A stretch of DNA of 64,000 nt, taken from assembly GCF_033878955.1 (NCBI RefSeq), contig NZ_CP138858.1, positions 186,001-250,000 of the forward strand, given 5' to 3'. Every line of letters begins with the position of its first letter. Position 1 is the first letter of the stretch. Source of the stretch: Coraliomargarita algicola. GTDB lineage: Bacteria > Verrucomicrobiota > Verrucomicrobiia > Opitutales > Coraliomargaritaceae. The notes under the pieces are model-generated. The model had not been told where the DNA came from. It saw nothing but the letters and a program-made list of their open reading frames with translations, and did not search any database. Made by a program: the position numbers and the translations under genes. Shown piece after piece: positions 42,361-50,623 of this stretch.

Positions 42361-43353
42361 ATGAATAGCGTCTTTTCCCTTTCTTGTCTTCTGTTGGCTG
42401 GCTCGCTCAGTGCGGCATCCAGTTGGGTGCCGACCTTCGATGACCCACCTGTGCCTGCGGCACGTGTTCAGGCAATCGAAGCCGCGCTGCCGAGCACGTC
42501 GATTGTGGCTCCTGAAGCTGCGCGACGTGTGCTGGTCTTCAGCGCCACTGCGGGCTATCGTCATGGTTCCATTCCGACGGGCAAGCTGGCGCTGGAAAAG
42601 CTCGGCGTCGCGACCGGTGCCTACGAGGCAGTTGTGAGCGACGATCCTGCCAACTTCGAAGCGGATGCATTGAAAGGCTTTGATGCGGTGGTCTTACTCA
42701 GCCCTACGCGGGATTTCTTTATGCCCTCGGGGAAGCAACGGGCGGATTTTTCAAAGGAGGACTGGGCGTGGCTACAGGCTCGGCATGATCGCCTGGTGGA
42801 CAATCTGCTCGCATACGTGGCGCAGGGCGGGGGACTGGTTGGCATTCATTCGGCCACGGATGCTTGTTACAATCACAAGGCTTACGGTGAGGCGATGGGC
42901 GCTTATTTTAACGGGCACCCATGGATGGCGCGTCACACTGTGACCATCAATGTCGAAGATCCGGAGCATGCCCTGTTACAGCCGGTTTTTGGTGAACAAA
43001 CGGATTTTCGAATCAGAGATGAAATCTACCAGTTTAAGGATCAGCCGTATTCGCGGGAGAAACTGCGTATCCTGTTGAGCTTGGATGTGGTACGCAGTGA
43101 CCCGCCGCATGAGAAATCGCCCATGAAAAGAACGGACGGCGACTATGCGGTCTCTTGGGTGCAAGGTGTCGGCAAGGGCCGCGTATTTTACTCCAGCCTG
43201 GGGCACAATCATGAGATCTACTCTAATCCACTCATGTTGAAGCACTATCTCGCCGGCATTCAATTTGCCTGTGGTGATCTCAAAGCTGATGTCACTCCGA
43301 GCGCCCAATTAAAGCTGCCAAATGTCGCTGCTTGCTGCGCTCATACTGAGTAA
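42361..43353 (+). CDS. Exported ThuA-domain protein (copy B)
   Basis: 330 residues, near-identical to copy A at 17264-18256. By my alignment 29 residues differ, with most differences in the signal peptide (8) and between residues 29 and 85; residues after about 247 are identical. The same ThuA motifs are present (GGGLVGIHSATDACY; VQGVGKGRVFYSSLGHNHEI). The nearly identical 3' half suggests recent duplication or gene conversion. The start MNSVFSLSCLLLAGSLSA is a signal peptide. Its neighbours differ from copy A's: an esterase is before it and, after it, relics of a histidine phosphatase. Function as for copy A, not settled. Confidence 0.85.
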   Translation: MNSVFSLSCLLLAGSLSAASSWVPTFDDPPVPAARVQAIEAALPSTSIVAPEAARRVLVFSATAGYRHGSIPTGKLALEKLGVATGAYEAVVSDDPANFEADALKGFDAVVLLSPTRDFFMPSGKQRADFSKEDWAWLQARHDRLVDNLLAYVAQGGGLVGIHSATDACYNHKAYGEAMGAYFNGHPWMARHTVTINVEDPEHALLQPVFGEQTDFRIRDEIYQFKDQPYSREKLRILLSLDVVRSDPPHEKSPMKRTDGDYAVSWVQGVGKGRVFYSSLGHNHEIYSNPLMLKHYLAGIQFACGDLKADVTPSAQLKLPNVAACCAHTE

Positions 43354-43356
43354 AAG

Positions 43357-43509
43357 TTCACTCCATTGGGCAAAACGCAGCTGGCAGCGGTGTCGGCTAA
43401 ACTACAGGAGCTCGAGTATCGCTTTGATTTTATTGCGTCGAGCCCCGCGTGGCGTTCATACAATACGAATATGACATTCCAGATGCCTACGAAGATGATT
43501 CGGAAGTAG
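43357..43509 (+). pseudogene. Relic of a histidine phosphatase gene
   Basis: In frame from 43357: FTPLGKTQLAAVSAKLQELE followed by YRFDFIASSPAWRSYNT. This matches the intact exported phosphatase at 20274 (FTPKGLTQVVSATEKLQNYH; FDFVATSPMWRVHNT). Both the phospho-His motif and the C-terminal half are gone, and a stop is at 43507. It begins only 4 bp after ThuA copy B, so the ThuA-phosphatase association occurs twice in the window. Confidence 0.75.
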
Positions 43510-43525
43510 AGGCCGCGGCGGCGGA

Positions 43526-43627
43526 ATGACAGTTCAGTTCGATGGCTTCGATGGCTTCGAGGGTTTCTATGGATCGGATGATACGTATCTCTTCGGTGTA
43601 GGCTTTATGCATGGCTGCTATCACTAG
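43526..43627 (+). pseudogene. Short fragment resembling a PEP-CTERM gene
   Basis: A 33-codon frame reads VQFDGFDGFEGFYGSDDTYL followed by FGVGF. It resembles FDGFSAISRYIGQDDETFYFG of the PEP-CTERM protein at 22782. No signal peptide or sorting tail is present. The similarity is short and could be chance. Confidence 0.3.
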
Positions 43628-43632
43628 TTTGG

Positions 43633-44289
43633 CTAACGGTGAAAGAAACCGCGCTCATGTGCGCGATTCACCGCTGCGGGCGCGTTCGTGACATCGAGCT
43701 TTTCATAGATTTTTTCGACGTGGGCGGCTACGGTGCGTGGGCTGATCCTCAGTTGCTGAGCGACTTCCTTCTTCTGTAAGCCTTCGCTGATGAGGGTGAG
43801 CACTTCCATTTCCCGCTCACTCAAAGGGTTCTCGTGAGAGATGGAGGGTGTATTTTTCTTCATTGTGCCAATGATGTATTTGGCAACTGTGGGGTCGAGT
43901 GAGGCGCCGCCATTCATAACGGTGCGAATGCCTTCTGTGAGTTGGTCGAGTGTATTGCTTTTGAGTAAATAGCCCGCAGCTCCCTTTGAAATCGCATGTA
44001 AGATGTCGGCTTCCTGATTAGATTGTGTGAGGATAATGGTTTTCGTTTTTGGAGTATACTCATTGATCCAATGGAGGGCATCGAGACCGTTCATGCCTGG
44101 TAGATTCAGATCGAGTAAAATGATATCCGGAGCATCATGGGATCTGTCTTGCAAGTTCCGCAGTGCAATTTCCGCTGTGCCATATTGTTGGATCAATGTA
44201 ATGTCGGGTTCACCTTCGAGCGTGCGCTTAATTACATTCCGATAGGCGGGGCTGTCTTCGATCAGTATGAGCTTAATTTGTTTTTCCAT
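43633..44289 (-). CDS. NarL/FixJ-type response regulator (pair B)
   Basis: 218 residues. Receiver: LIEDSPAYRNV, phospho-acceptor Asp60 in IILLDLNLPGMNGLDA, IILTQSNQEA and AGYLLKSNT. Output: LSEREMEVLTLISEGLQKKE with VAQQLRISPRTVAAHVEKIY (LuxR-type helix-turn-helix). Paralogous to the regulator at 32648-33307, with the recognition helix different (RISPRTVAAH against GISINTVARH), so the two may read different sites. Encoded 10 bp downstream of its kinase, presumably as one transcript. Predicted role: transcription control in response to the discoidin kinase. Confidence 0.92.
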   Translation of the reverse strand: MEKQIKLILIEDSPAYRNVIKRTLEGEPDITLIQQYGTAEIALRNLQDRSHDAPDIILLDLNLPGMNGLDALHWINEYTPKTKTIILTQSNQEADILHAISKGAAGYLLKSNTLDQLTEGIRTVMNGGASLDPTVAKYIIGTMKKNTPSISHENPLSEREMEVLTLISEGLQKKEVAQQLRISPRTVAAHVEKIYEKLDVTNAPAAVNRAHERGFFHR

Positions 44290-44299
44290 TGTCGGGTGA

Positions 44300-46285
44300 T
44301 TAGTGAATTAATTTCGATGTAAACCGGTGGCGTCTGCGGGGGTGTAATTGTAGTGTGATTTGTAATCCGCCGGTGGTGAGGTTCTCCGCGCTCACACGCC
44401 CTCCGAGTAGGCGGGCTCGGCGTCGCAGGGATTTGGGGATGTCCCGATCAATCAGGCCTTGGCCATTGTCACGGATGTTTAGGGTGATATTTTTGTTGTT
44501 GGCTGTCAATTGAGTGGAGACGTGGGAGGCACTGGAGTGACGCAGTATGTTTGTAAGACATTCCTTGTAGAACAGGAAAAGGTCAATGCGTCTGCGAGGC
44601 TTTAACTCCTGTAGACTGTTTTCGTCGTCAGGAAAATCGATATGATAGCTGAGGTCGGTGAGCAGACGGTCGGCGGTTCGCTTCATTTCTTCGAGCAAGT
44701 TAGCATGGATTTCTTTGGTTTCGAGCATGTTGGTGCAGTAGCGCGCGGTCTCTCCGGTTTCTTCGGTGAGTTCGCGCACTTCATCGATGACATCACTGAG
44801 TTCGGCCCACTCATCTTGTGCGTTCTTACGAGCGACTATTTTTTTTGCAAAGTCACCGAGTAAACCAATCGCGTGGAGGTTTGCGCCGAGTTCATCGTGG
44901 AGATTGGCGGCAATGCGCTCACGTGTGCGGGAGATTGCCCGTTGACGAGCAAATTGCTCCAGCATGACGACGATGACGACGATGAATAAGAGTATGGCAG
45001 CGAGCCAACTGATCCGTCGCATGTTGGCTTTTTGCTGTGCATAGCGACGGAACAATTCTTGCGTGATGAAGGGACGCTCGCTTTCCAGATCGTGACGGCG
45101 GGCGAGTTGCTGCATCCATGTCCGGATGGGGAGGATCTCTCCGTAGAGATTACGCCCGTCGGTCAATGCTTCCAGGTCGCGAACAGGATTAATCTTTTTA
45201 TTTAAACTGGTGGGTTTCCCCAGAGCGACATTTCGCCCGTCTGAAAACAGTTCGATTTCGGCAAAACCTATTCTAAAGTTATCAGGCGGATCGACTTCGG
45301 TCAGTCGGACGTAGCGGCAGAATGCTTCCGGAATATTCCACATCATAATGGGACCCATTTCGCTGAGGCTTTCCGCGTTGGTTTGTAGGATGGTCACCGC
45401 ATCTGAAAAGTCGGCTTGATTGGCGCCCTCGACTTTGAGGTGTCGGGGGATGCCCAAATCACCGGGATGGGCTTGTGGCACGGTGTCACTTTGATCGACC
45501 GCATGGAGGTGAATACTCGTGATGCGGAGGCTCTCAAGTAAATCGACGGTGATTGTGGATGGGGCATTGAATTGATTAATATAGGCGATGCTTTTTTCGC
45601 CAGACGCCGCATCCATTAAGTAGGGCATGTGACCATCCACAAGGAAACGTGGGTGCCAAGGGATTTCCGTGCGTGGCTCCCTTGGGGCTAATGAAAGGTT
45701 GAGGGGGCGTCTGAGTGCGACGTTTGTAGTGCCACTAAAGACGAGAAGCTCTGCGAATTGGAGTCCGTATTTTTGATCGAATGATTTTATAGAGAGCTCC
45801 GATACCTCGATCACTATATGCGTGGCTGGAATGCCTGCGACGGGGATGACGAGTGGTGCAATCCGAGGCAGTATGCCAGAGTCCGGACCGAAGTTAGCAA
45901 GCACGGTGCCCTCTGGATGCTGTGTGCTTTTTGCGATGATGCGGAACGCGGCGGGGAATCCATCTGCCTGAAAGCCTTTCTCTGAGTCACGCCAAAGAGT
46001 TGGCACGAGCACGACTTCGTCGACGGGGACCTCGTGCTCCAATTCGACTTCCACCGATATTGGAGTGTGTGGACTGTCGTAGCCTCTGGAGCGATAGCCG
46101 ATCGACCCGACGCCACTACGGAGGCTCATTTCCGCAAGTTGCGCGAGCTCCGCATCGATTTCTGTCAGTCGCTGCTCGAGTTGCGAGAGTTTCAGTTCGT
46201 TCAGCGCACCGGAGGGATTCGCGCCTCTGGCAGTAGGTGTGCCTGCCAGCAGGGCCACTGTGAGGGCGAATAAACGAAGATACAT
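44300..46285 (-). CDS. Sensor histidine kinase with extracellular discoidin domains (pair B)
   Basis: 661 residues. Same layout as the kinase at 33312: signal peptide, a short coiled coil (LSQLEQRLTEIDAELAQLAE), two discoidin-like units (ISVEVELEHEVPVDEVVLVP; STITVDLLESLRITSIHLHA; GFAEIELFSDGRNVALGKP), one membrane helix at about residues 424-443, and a NarX/DesK-type kinase with His463 in IAANLHDELGANL, an N-box in KECLTNILRHS and the G-box RDNGQGL. Sequence differs enough from pair A to suggest a different ligand. The ligand-binding residues cannot be read by eye. It is divergent from a PEP-CTERM-type gene (46429), here broken. Confidence 0.88.
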   Translation of the reverse strand: MYLRLFALTVALLAGTPTARGANPSGALNELKLSQLEQRLTEIDAELAQLAEMSLRSGVGSIGYRSRGYDSPHTPISVEVELEHEVPVDEVVLVPTLWRDSEKGFQADGFPAAFRIIAKSTQHPEGTVLANFGPDSGILPRIAPLVIPVAGIPATHIVIEVSELSIKSFDQKYGLQFAELLVFSGTTNVALRRPLNLSLAPREPRTEIPWHPRFLVDGHMPYLMDAASGEKSIAYINQFNAPSTITVDLLESLRITSIHLHAVDQSDTVPQAHPGDLGIPRHLKVEGANQADFSDAVTILQTNAESLSEMGPIMMWNIPEAFCRYVRLTEVDPPDNFRIGFAEIELFSDGRNVALGKPTSLNKKINPVRDLEALTDGRNLYGEILPIRTWMQQLARRHDLESERPFITQELFRRYAQQKANMRRISWLAAILLFIVVIVVMLEQFARQRAISRTRERIAANLHDELGANLHAIGLLGDFAKKIVARKNAQDEWAELSDVIDEVRELTEETGETARYCTNMLETKEIHANLLEEMKRTADRLLTDLSYHIDFPDDENSLQELKPRRRIDLFLFYKECLTNILRHSSASHVSTQLTANNKNITLNIRDNGQGLIDRDIPKSLRRRARLLGGRVSAENLTTGGLQITLQLHPRRRHRFTSKLIH

Positions 46286-46428
46286 GAATCAGTGTTGTAG
46301 CAGTATTTTTTGAAGAATCCAGCTTTCTGGTGAATAAACACGCATGAGTGCGGTATTGGTCATATGGCCGATAGACGGACATATGTCTTTGGGGTAGAAT
46401 TTATTCGATAACTTTAATTCACATCCAA

Positions 46429-46692
46429 ATGAATCAATCCTTCTTTATGACTCTCACCCTCGGTTCGAGCTTACTTCTGAGCAGCGCGCAAGCAGCGGTC
46501 ATAACCTGGGACACTGCCACGAATGTCTCCATTGTCTCGGAAGTCTCGAATATCGGAACAACGGTTGAGGCGATCAACGGATCCTCAACTTCCGTGACTA
46601 ATGCTTTTTCGTTGAATGGAGTGACCTTCGTGAGCAATGTTGATCTTCTGAGCAACGATACTACAAATGATACCATCTCTGGGAAAGTTTGA
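46429..46692 (+). pseudogene. Truncated PEP-CTERM-type gene
   Basis: 87 residues: a signal peptide (MNQSFFMTLTLGSSLLLSSAQA), then VITWDTATNVSIVSEVSN and VEAINGSSTSVTNAFSLNG, the N-terminal part of an exported PEP-CTERM-like protein. The frame stops at TGA 46690, inside the left end of the inverted-repeat element at 46684-46812. The sorting tail is missing. The gene thus seems to be cut by that insertion. It is divergent from kinase B just as the intact gene at 35543 is from kinase A. It is listed as a pseudogene, though the short product could still be made and secreted. Confidence 0.65.
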
Positions 46693-46812
46693 TCCTATGT
46701 GACTTGAAACGGTAGCGCAGGTCCGTCTCAGACCGTACCGAGCGTTCGCAACTGATCGCCAACACGCCGCAAATGCGCACCGGAACGGTGCTGCTCTACC
46801 GGATCAAACTTT
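46684..46812. mobile_element. 129-bp inverted-repeat element (MITE/REPIN-like)
   Basis: Bounded by perfect 12-bp inverted repeats: AAAGTTTGATCC at 46684-46695 and GGATCAAACTTT at 46801-46812. Further in, GGTAGCGCAG (from 46709) and the reverse of the right end (GGTAGAGCAG) also match, giving extended imperfect ends. The interior is GC-rich and has no transposase frame. No target-site duplication is obvious. A small non-autonomous element is the simplest reading. Confidence 0.6.
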
Positions 46813-46897
46813 TTTCGAAATGGTAATGACAAGCTCGAACGTCCCCCAAGGCTGAGATAGACTCAGCTTCCATTTTTACCAATAGCAAAGGACCCCA

Positions 46898-47462
46898 ATG
46901 AAAAGTCTTACGAAATTACTGCTGCTATCATGTGTGATGGTGGTCATGTATCAATCTGCGAGTGCCGAAATGAAGGATGATTTCGCACACGAACCGAGCA
47001 GTGCCAAGGAGGTCCAGGCAAAGCGTGTTGCTGAGCCAGACTGGAATCAAGAAGTTGGATATCTGGCTGGGTGACGGCGACTGGGATTTGATCACGTTTA
47101 ATTTTGGGATCCATGATCGTCGTGCTTCAGACGCGGCCTACGAGAAGCGGCTTGTGCAAATCGTTAAGCGGCTCAAGGCGACGGATGCCAAGTTGGTGTG
47201 GGTCAATACCACTCCGGTGCCAGAGGGAGCCAATGAGTATGTGGCAGGGGCTGTCGATCGCTTGAACAAAGTTGCGGCTGCAATCATGAAGGAACAAAAC
47301 ATTCCGGTTCTGGATATGAACCGGGCGATCACTCCCTTGCTTGCCCAATACCAATTGCCCGAGAATTGTCATTTTAAGGAAGAGGGCTATCAATTTATGG
47401 GCAAATTGTTGGCCGATAAGGTTTTGGCTGAACTACCATCGTCGACAGAGAATTCACAATGA
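46898..47462 (+). pseudogene. SGNH hydrolase with internal deletion and frameshift
   Basis: The start at 46898 gives a normal signal peptide (MKSLTKLLLLSCVMVVMYQS) and reads to a TGA at about 47074. The next frame then carries the second half of an SGNH hydrolase: IKKLDIWLGDGDWDLITFNF, GIHDRR, LVWVNTTPVPEGANEY and the end motif around NCHFKEEGYQFMG, where the catalytic Asp-x-x-His is not clearly kept. The N-terminal block with the Gly-Asp-Ser nucleophile is missing. A deletion with frame loss near 47030-47045 explains this. It is likely inactive. The TGA at 47460-47462 overlaps the next start as ATGA. Confidence 0.75.
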
Positions 47463-47761
47463 ATACGCAGATCACTGGGAGGATGGCCAAGATGAAACCT
47501 AGACCATTTGCCAGCATGTTGATTGGTGTTTTGCTGCTGGGGCCCATTGCATTGCGGGCTGAGAAACCTGAAACTGTGGATATCATTTTTGCAGGTGGGC
47601 AGTCGAATGCCACCCAGGAATGGGCGAGCGGGATTCATCAAGTGCTGCTGGACAGCGGGGCCTTTTCCAATCTGCGGATGGATGTCTGGCATCTACCCCG
47701 TGTCGAAAAGGAGAAGCTTGGGCAGAAAATGGCTAAGGCTTTCGTGCAGAAGTTATACTAG
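47459..47761 (+). pseudogene. N-terminal fragment of a sialate O-acetylesterase-like gene
   Basis: 100 residues: a hydrophobic export segment (MLIGVLLLGPIALRA) and VDIIFAGGQSNATQEWASGI, where the G-G-Q-S-N motif is the nucleophile block of sialate O-acetylesterase (SASA/DUF303-type) enzymes. The frame ends at TAG 47759, long before the catalytic Asp-His. A full-length enzyme is usually several hundred residues. It is therefore a remnant, with an ATGA overlap to the pseudogene before it. Confidence 0.65.
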
Positions 47762-47774
47762 AGCGTTCCGAATA

Positions 47775-48521
47775 ATGAAATCAATGAAACACGCTTTAAC
47801 ATCTCTTGCTTTTCTCTTATTCACATTCGCTGTCGACGCGGGTATTACTCCAGGCTCGAAAGATCTGGGTGCCATTTGGTTTATCGGGGATTCGATCACC
47901 CAAAGTAACGGCGATGGTGATAGTCAGGGTTCACCCCGCAAGTCACTTTATGATTTGCTGTTGGAAAACGGTTATTCGTTTAGCTACACGGGGCATCATG
48001 ACAGGAACTGGGATGGGCTCCCCGAGACAGGTGCTAATGTAGCGGATAATCTGTATCATTACCATTCGGGAATATCCGGAATCCGGATCGGCGAGGTTGG
48101 CGGCGATACTGGCGTTGCGCCTCGATTAGGGAATTTCTGGAAACGTGGCCGCTTGGCTGTTGTTAAGCCGAACGTCATCTTAATCATGCTAGGGACGAAT
48201 GACGTTAGTAACATGGCAGATGCGCCCAGTCGATTGAAGAAGTTAGTCGCTGGTATCTATCAATTACCTGAGGTGGGGGATCCGACCATTTTCCTTGCAA
48301 CGATTCCACCAAATCGTCGAACCGCACCGGAGCGTGCCAATGATACAAAAAATGTTGCCCTCTTCAACGCGGCCGTTCCCGGAATTGTATCAGCATTTCA
48401 AGCACAAGGAAAAGACCTGTCAGCTGGCGACGATTTATGGTTACAAGCGGATACTTCAGGATTTGCTGCCCACCGAAGACTGGAAGAAGGCGGTCTGGAA
48501 GGATGGTGCGGCCAATATTGA
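47775..48521 (+). pseudogene. SGNH hydrolase truncated at its 3' end
   Basis: Signal peptide MKSMKHALTSLAFLLFTFAV, then the SGNH blocks: GAIWFIGDSITQSNGDG (nucleophile Ser), IRIGEVGGD and VILIMLGTNDVSNMAD (Gly and Asn). The protein is intact to about VPGIVSAFQAQGKDL (48416), after which the frame reads into GH3 DNA in the wrong register and ends at TAA-free stop 48519. The last block with Asp-x-x-His is lost, so no activity is expected. The upstream open frame to 47523 belongs to another gene. Confidence 0.75.
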
Positions 48522-50619
48522 CGAGCATTCTAATGGGGTCGGATATGGCTTTGATAAGAGTGCGCTGGATTTTGTTCGTCATGGTGAAGTCATGAATGAA
48601 GTGCAGCGTTGGTTTCTCGAAGAGACCCGCCTGGGGATTCCCGTCGATTTTACCAACGAAGGGATTCGCGGCTTGGCGCATCCCTATGCGACTAATTTTC
48701 CCAGCCAGTTAGGCCTCGGAGCAGCCTTTGACCGTGATCTGGTGCGTCGGGTCGGTGAGATTACGGGCCAAGAGGGGCGTGCTTTGGGCTATACCAATAT
48801 CTATTCTCCCATTTTGGACGTGGTGCGCGACCCACGCTGGGGCCGCACGGAAGAATGTTACGGGGAGGAGCCTTATTTGGTCGGAGAGCTCGGGGTGCAA
48901 CAAGTGCTCGGCTTGCAGTCGCAGGGAGTCGCTGCGACGGTGAAACACTACGCCGCTTACAGCACACCGCATGGGGGGCGCGATGGGAATGCCCGAACGG
49001 ATCCGCAGATCCCGTTTCGTGATATGCATGAGATTTTGATGGAGCCTTTTCGCAAGGCATTCATGGAAGCGCATGCCATGGGCACGATGAGCTCGTATAA
49101 TTCTTATAACGGCGAACCGGTCACGGGCAGCTCGTATTTCCTGAACGATCTACTGCGAGGGGAGTATGGTTTTAAAGGTTATGTTGTCTCGGACAGTGGT
49201 GCGGTCACGCGTTTGCATAGACAGCATGATGTCGCCAAAGATTTTAATGCGGCCACTGCCATGGCGGTTAATGCGGGGCTCAATGTTCGCACCTCATTCA
49301 AGCCGATGAGCCAATACGTCAACGCGCTGCGTGTGGGGCTGCGCAGAGGCATGATTGAGGAAGCAGTTGTCGATGCGCGGGTGCGCGATGTCTTACGTGT
49401 GAAGTTTGCCCTTGGCCTGTTTGATGCGCCCTATGTCGATCCGCAAGCGGCGCCAGCGATTGTTCGGACGCAGGCGAGTCAAGCGGTCGCTCTGGAAGCC
49501 GCTCGCAAATCGATTGTCCTGCTCAAAAATGACAACCATACATTGCCGCTGGATTCCAAGCGCTTGAAGACAGTGTTGGTGACGGGGCCTGTGGCGGATG
49601 ATTACCGCGCACTGGTGAATCGATATGGCCCGATGAAGAGTGATCTGGTGACTCCTTTGACAGGCCTGAAGGCTTATCTCAAAGACGATGCTGAAGTGCT
49701 CTACGCGAAGGGGGCCGACTTCACTGATGCGCGCTTTCCGGAATCGGATGTTTTCAAATTGAATCCCAATGCTGCCGAGAAAAAGATGTTGGATGAGGCC
49801 ATTGCGCTTGCGCAGAAATCGGACGTTATTATCGCAGTCGTCGGCGATGATCATTCGACCGTGGGTGAAGCTAGATCCAGGACGACGCTAGACTTGCCGG
49901 GGCATCAGGAGCTCTTGGTGCGGGAAATGGTAAAGACAGGTAAGCCCGTGATCGTGGTCTTGATGGGCGGACGAGCCGCCTCGATTAACTGGATCGATCG
50001 TTATGTGCCCGGCATTCTTGCGGCTTGGCACGGTGGCGAAGCGTCTGGCACCGCGCTCGCGGAAGTGCTTTTCGGCGACTACAATCCCGGAGGCAAATTG
50101 CCGATAACCTTTCCACGTTCGGTCGGCCAGATTCCGATGGCAGTGCCGTATCGTAGTGGTGCATGGTCGGGGCAATCGAAGAAGGTGGATCCCAATGGTT
50201 TTGGCTCCACCCGTGCCGTGGACCCGCTGTATTCGTTTGGCTATGGCTTGAGCTATACACAATTCGAATATGGCGGTGTCAAAGTCGAGCCGGCCAAGCC
50301 ACGTATCGAACAGAGCATTACAGTGAGCTGTCGTGTGAAGAATGTCGGTCAGCGCGCTGGAGATGAAGTGGTGCAACTCTATGTCAAAGATGTGCTGGCA
50401 TCGATCGTTCCATTTGAGCAGGTATTGCGTGGTTTCGAACGCGTCAGTCTCAAGCCAGGCGAAAGCAAGACCGTGCAGTTCACCATCAATCCTATGCGCG
50501 ATCTTAAAATGATGGATATCAACAATAAATGGGGCGTCGAGCCGGGCGACTTCGATGTGCGGATCGGAGCATCCTCAACGGATATCAAGCAACGCGCGCA
50601 GTTCACTTTAGTTAATTAA
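48295..50619 (+). CDS. GH3 beta-glycosidase, 5'-truncated
   Basis: Open frame of 774 codons; genuine GH3 sequence begins at about residue 38 (48406), with KEKTCQLATIYGYKRILQDL. The first 37 residues read SGNH DNA in another register. The (beta/alpha)8 domain is complete to the nucleophile Asp300 in GYVVSDSGAV. The second domain follows (ARKSIVLLKNDNHTLPL), with a C-terminal fibronectin-III-like domain (VSCRVKNVGQRAGDEVVQLY). The usual signal peptide and the first strands are lost. A product from an internal ATG would be cytoplasmic or inactive. In the family it would cleave terminal beta-linked glucose, xylose or similar. Confidence 0.7.
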   Translation: MQRFHQIVEPHRSVPMIQKMLPSSTRPFPELYQHFKHKEKTCQLATIYGYKRILQDLLPTEDWKKAVWKDGAANIDEHSNGVGYGFDKSALDFVRHGEVMNEVQRWFLEETRLGIPVDFTNEGIRGLAHPYATNFPSQLGLGAAFDRDLVRRVGEITGQEGRALGYTNIYSPILDVVRDPRWGRTEECYGEEPYLVGELGVQQVLGLQSQGVAATVKHYAAYSTPHGGRDGNARTDPQIPFRDMHEILMEPFRKAFMEAHAMGTMSSYNSYNGEPVTGSSYFLNDLLRGEYGFKGYVVSDSGAVTRLHRQHDVAKDFNAATAMAVNAGLNVRTSFKPMSQYVNALRVGLRRGMIEEAVVDARVRDVLRVKFALGLFDAPYVDPQAAPAIVRTQASQAVALEAARKSIVLLKNDNHTLPLDSKRLKTVLVTGPVADDYRALVNRYGPMKSDLVTPLTGLKAYLKDDAEVLYAKGADFTDARFPESDVFKLNPNAAEKKMLDEAIALAQKSDVIIAVVGDDHSTVGEARSRTTLDLPGHQELLVREMVKTGKPVIVVLMGGRAASINWIDRYVPGILAAWHGGEASGTALAEVLFGDYNPGGKLPITFPRSVGQIPMAVPYRSGAWSGQSKKVDPNGFGSTRAVDPLYSFGYGLSYTQFEYGGVKVEPAKPRIEQSITVSCRVKNVGQRAGDEVVQLYVKDVLASIVPFEQVLRGFERVSLKPGESKTVQFTINPMRDLKMMDINNKWGVEPGDFDVRIGASSTDIKQRAQFTLVN

Positions 50620-50623
50620 TCGA

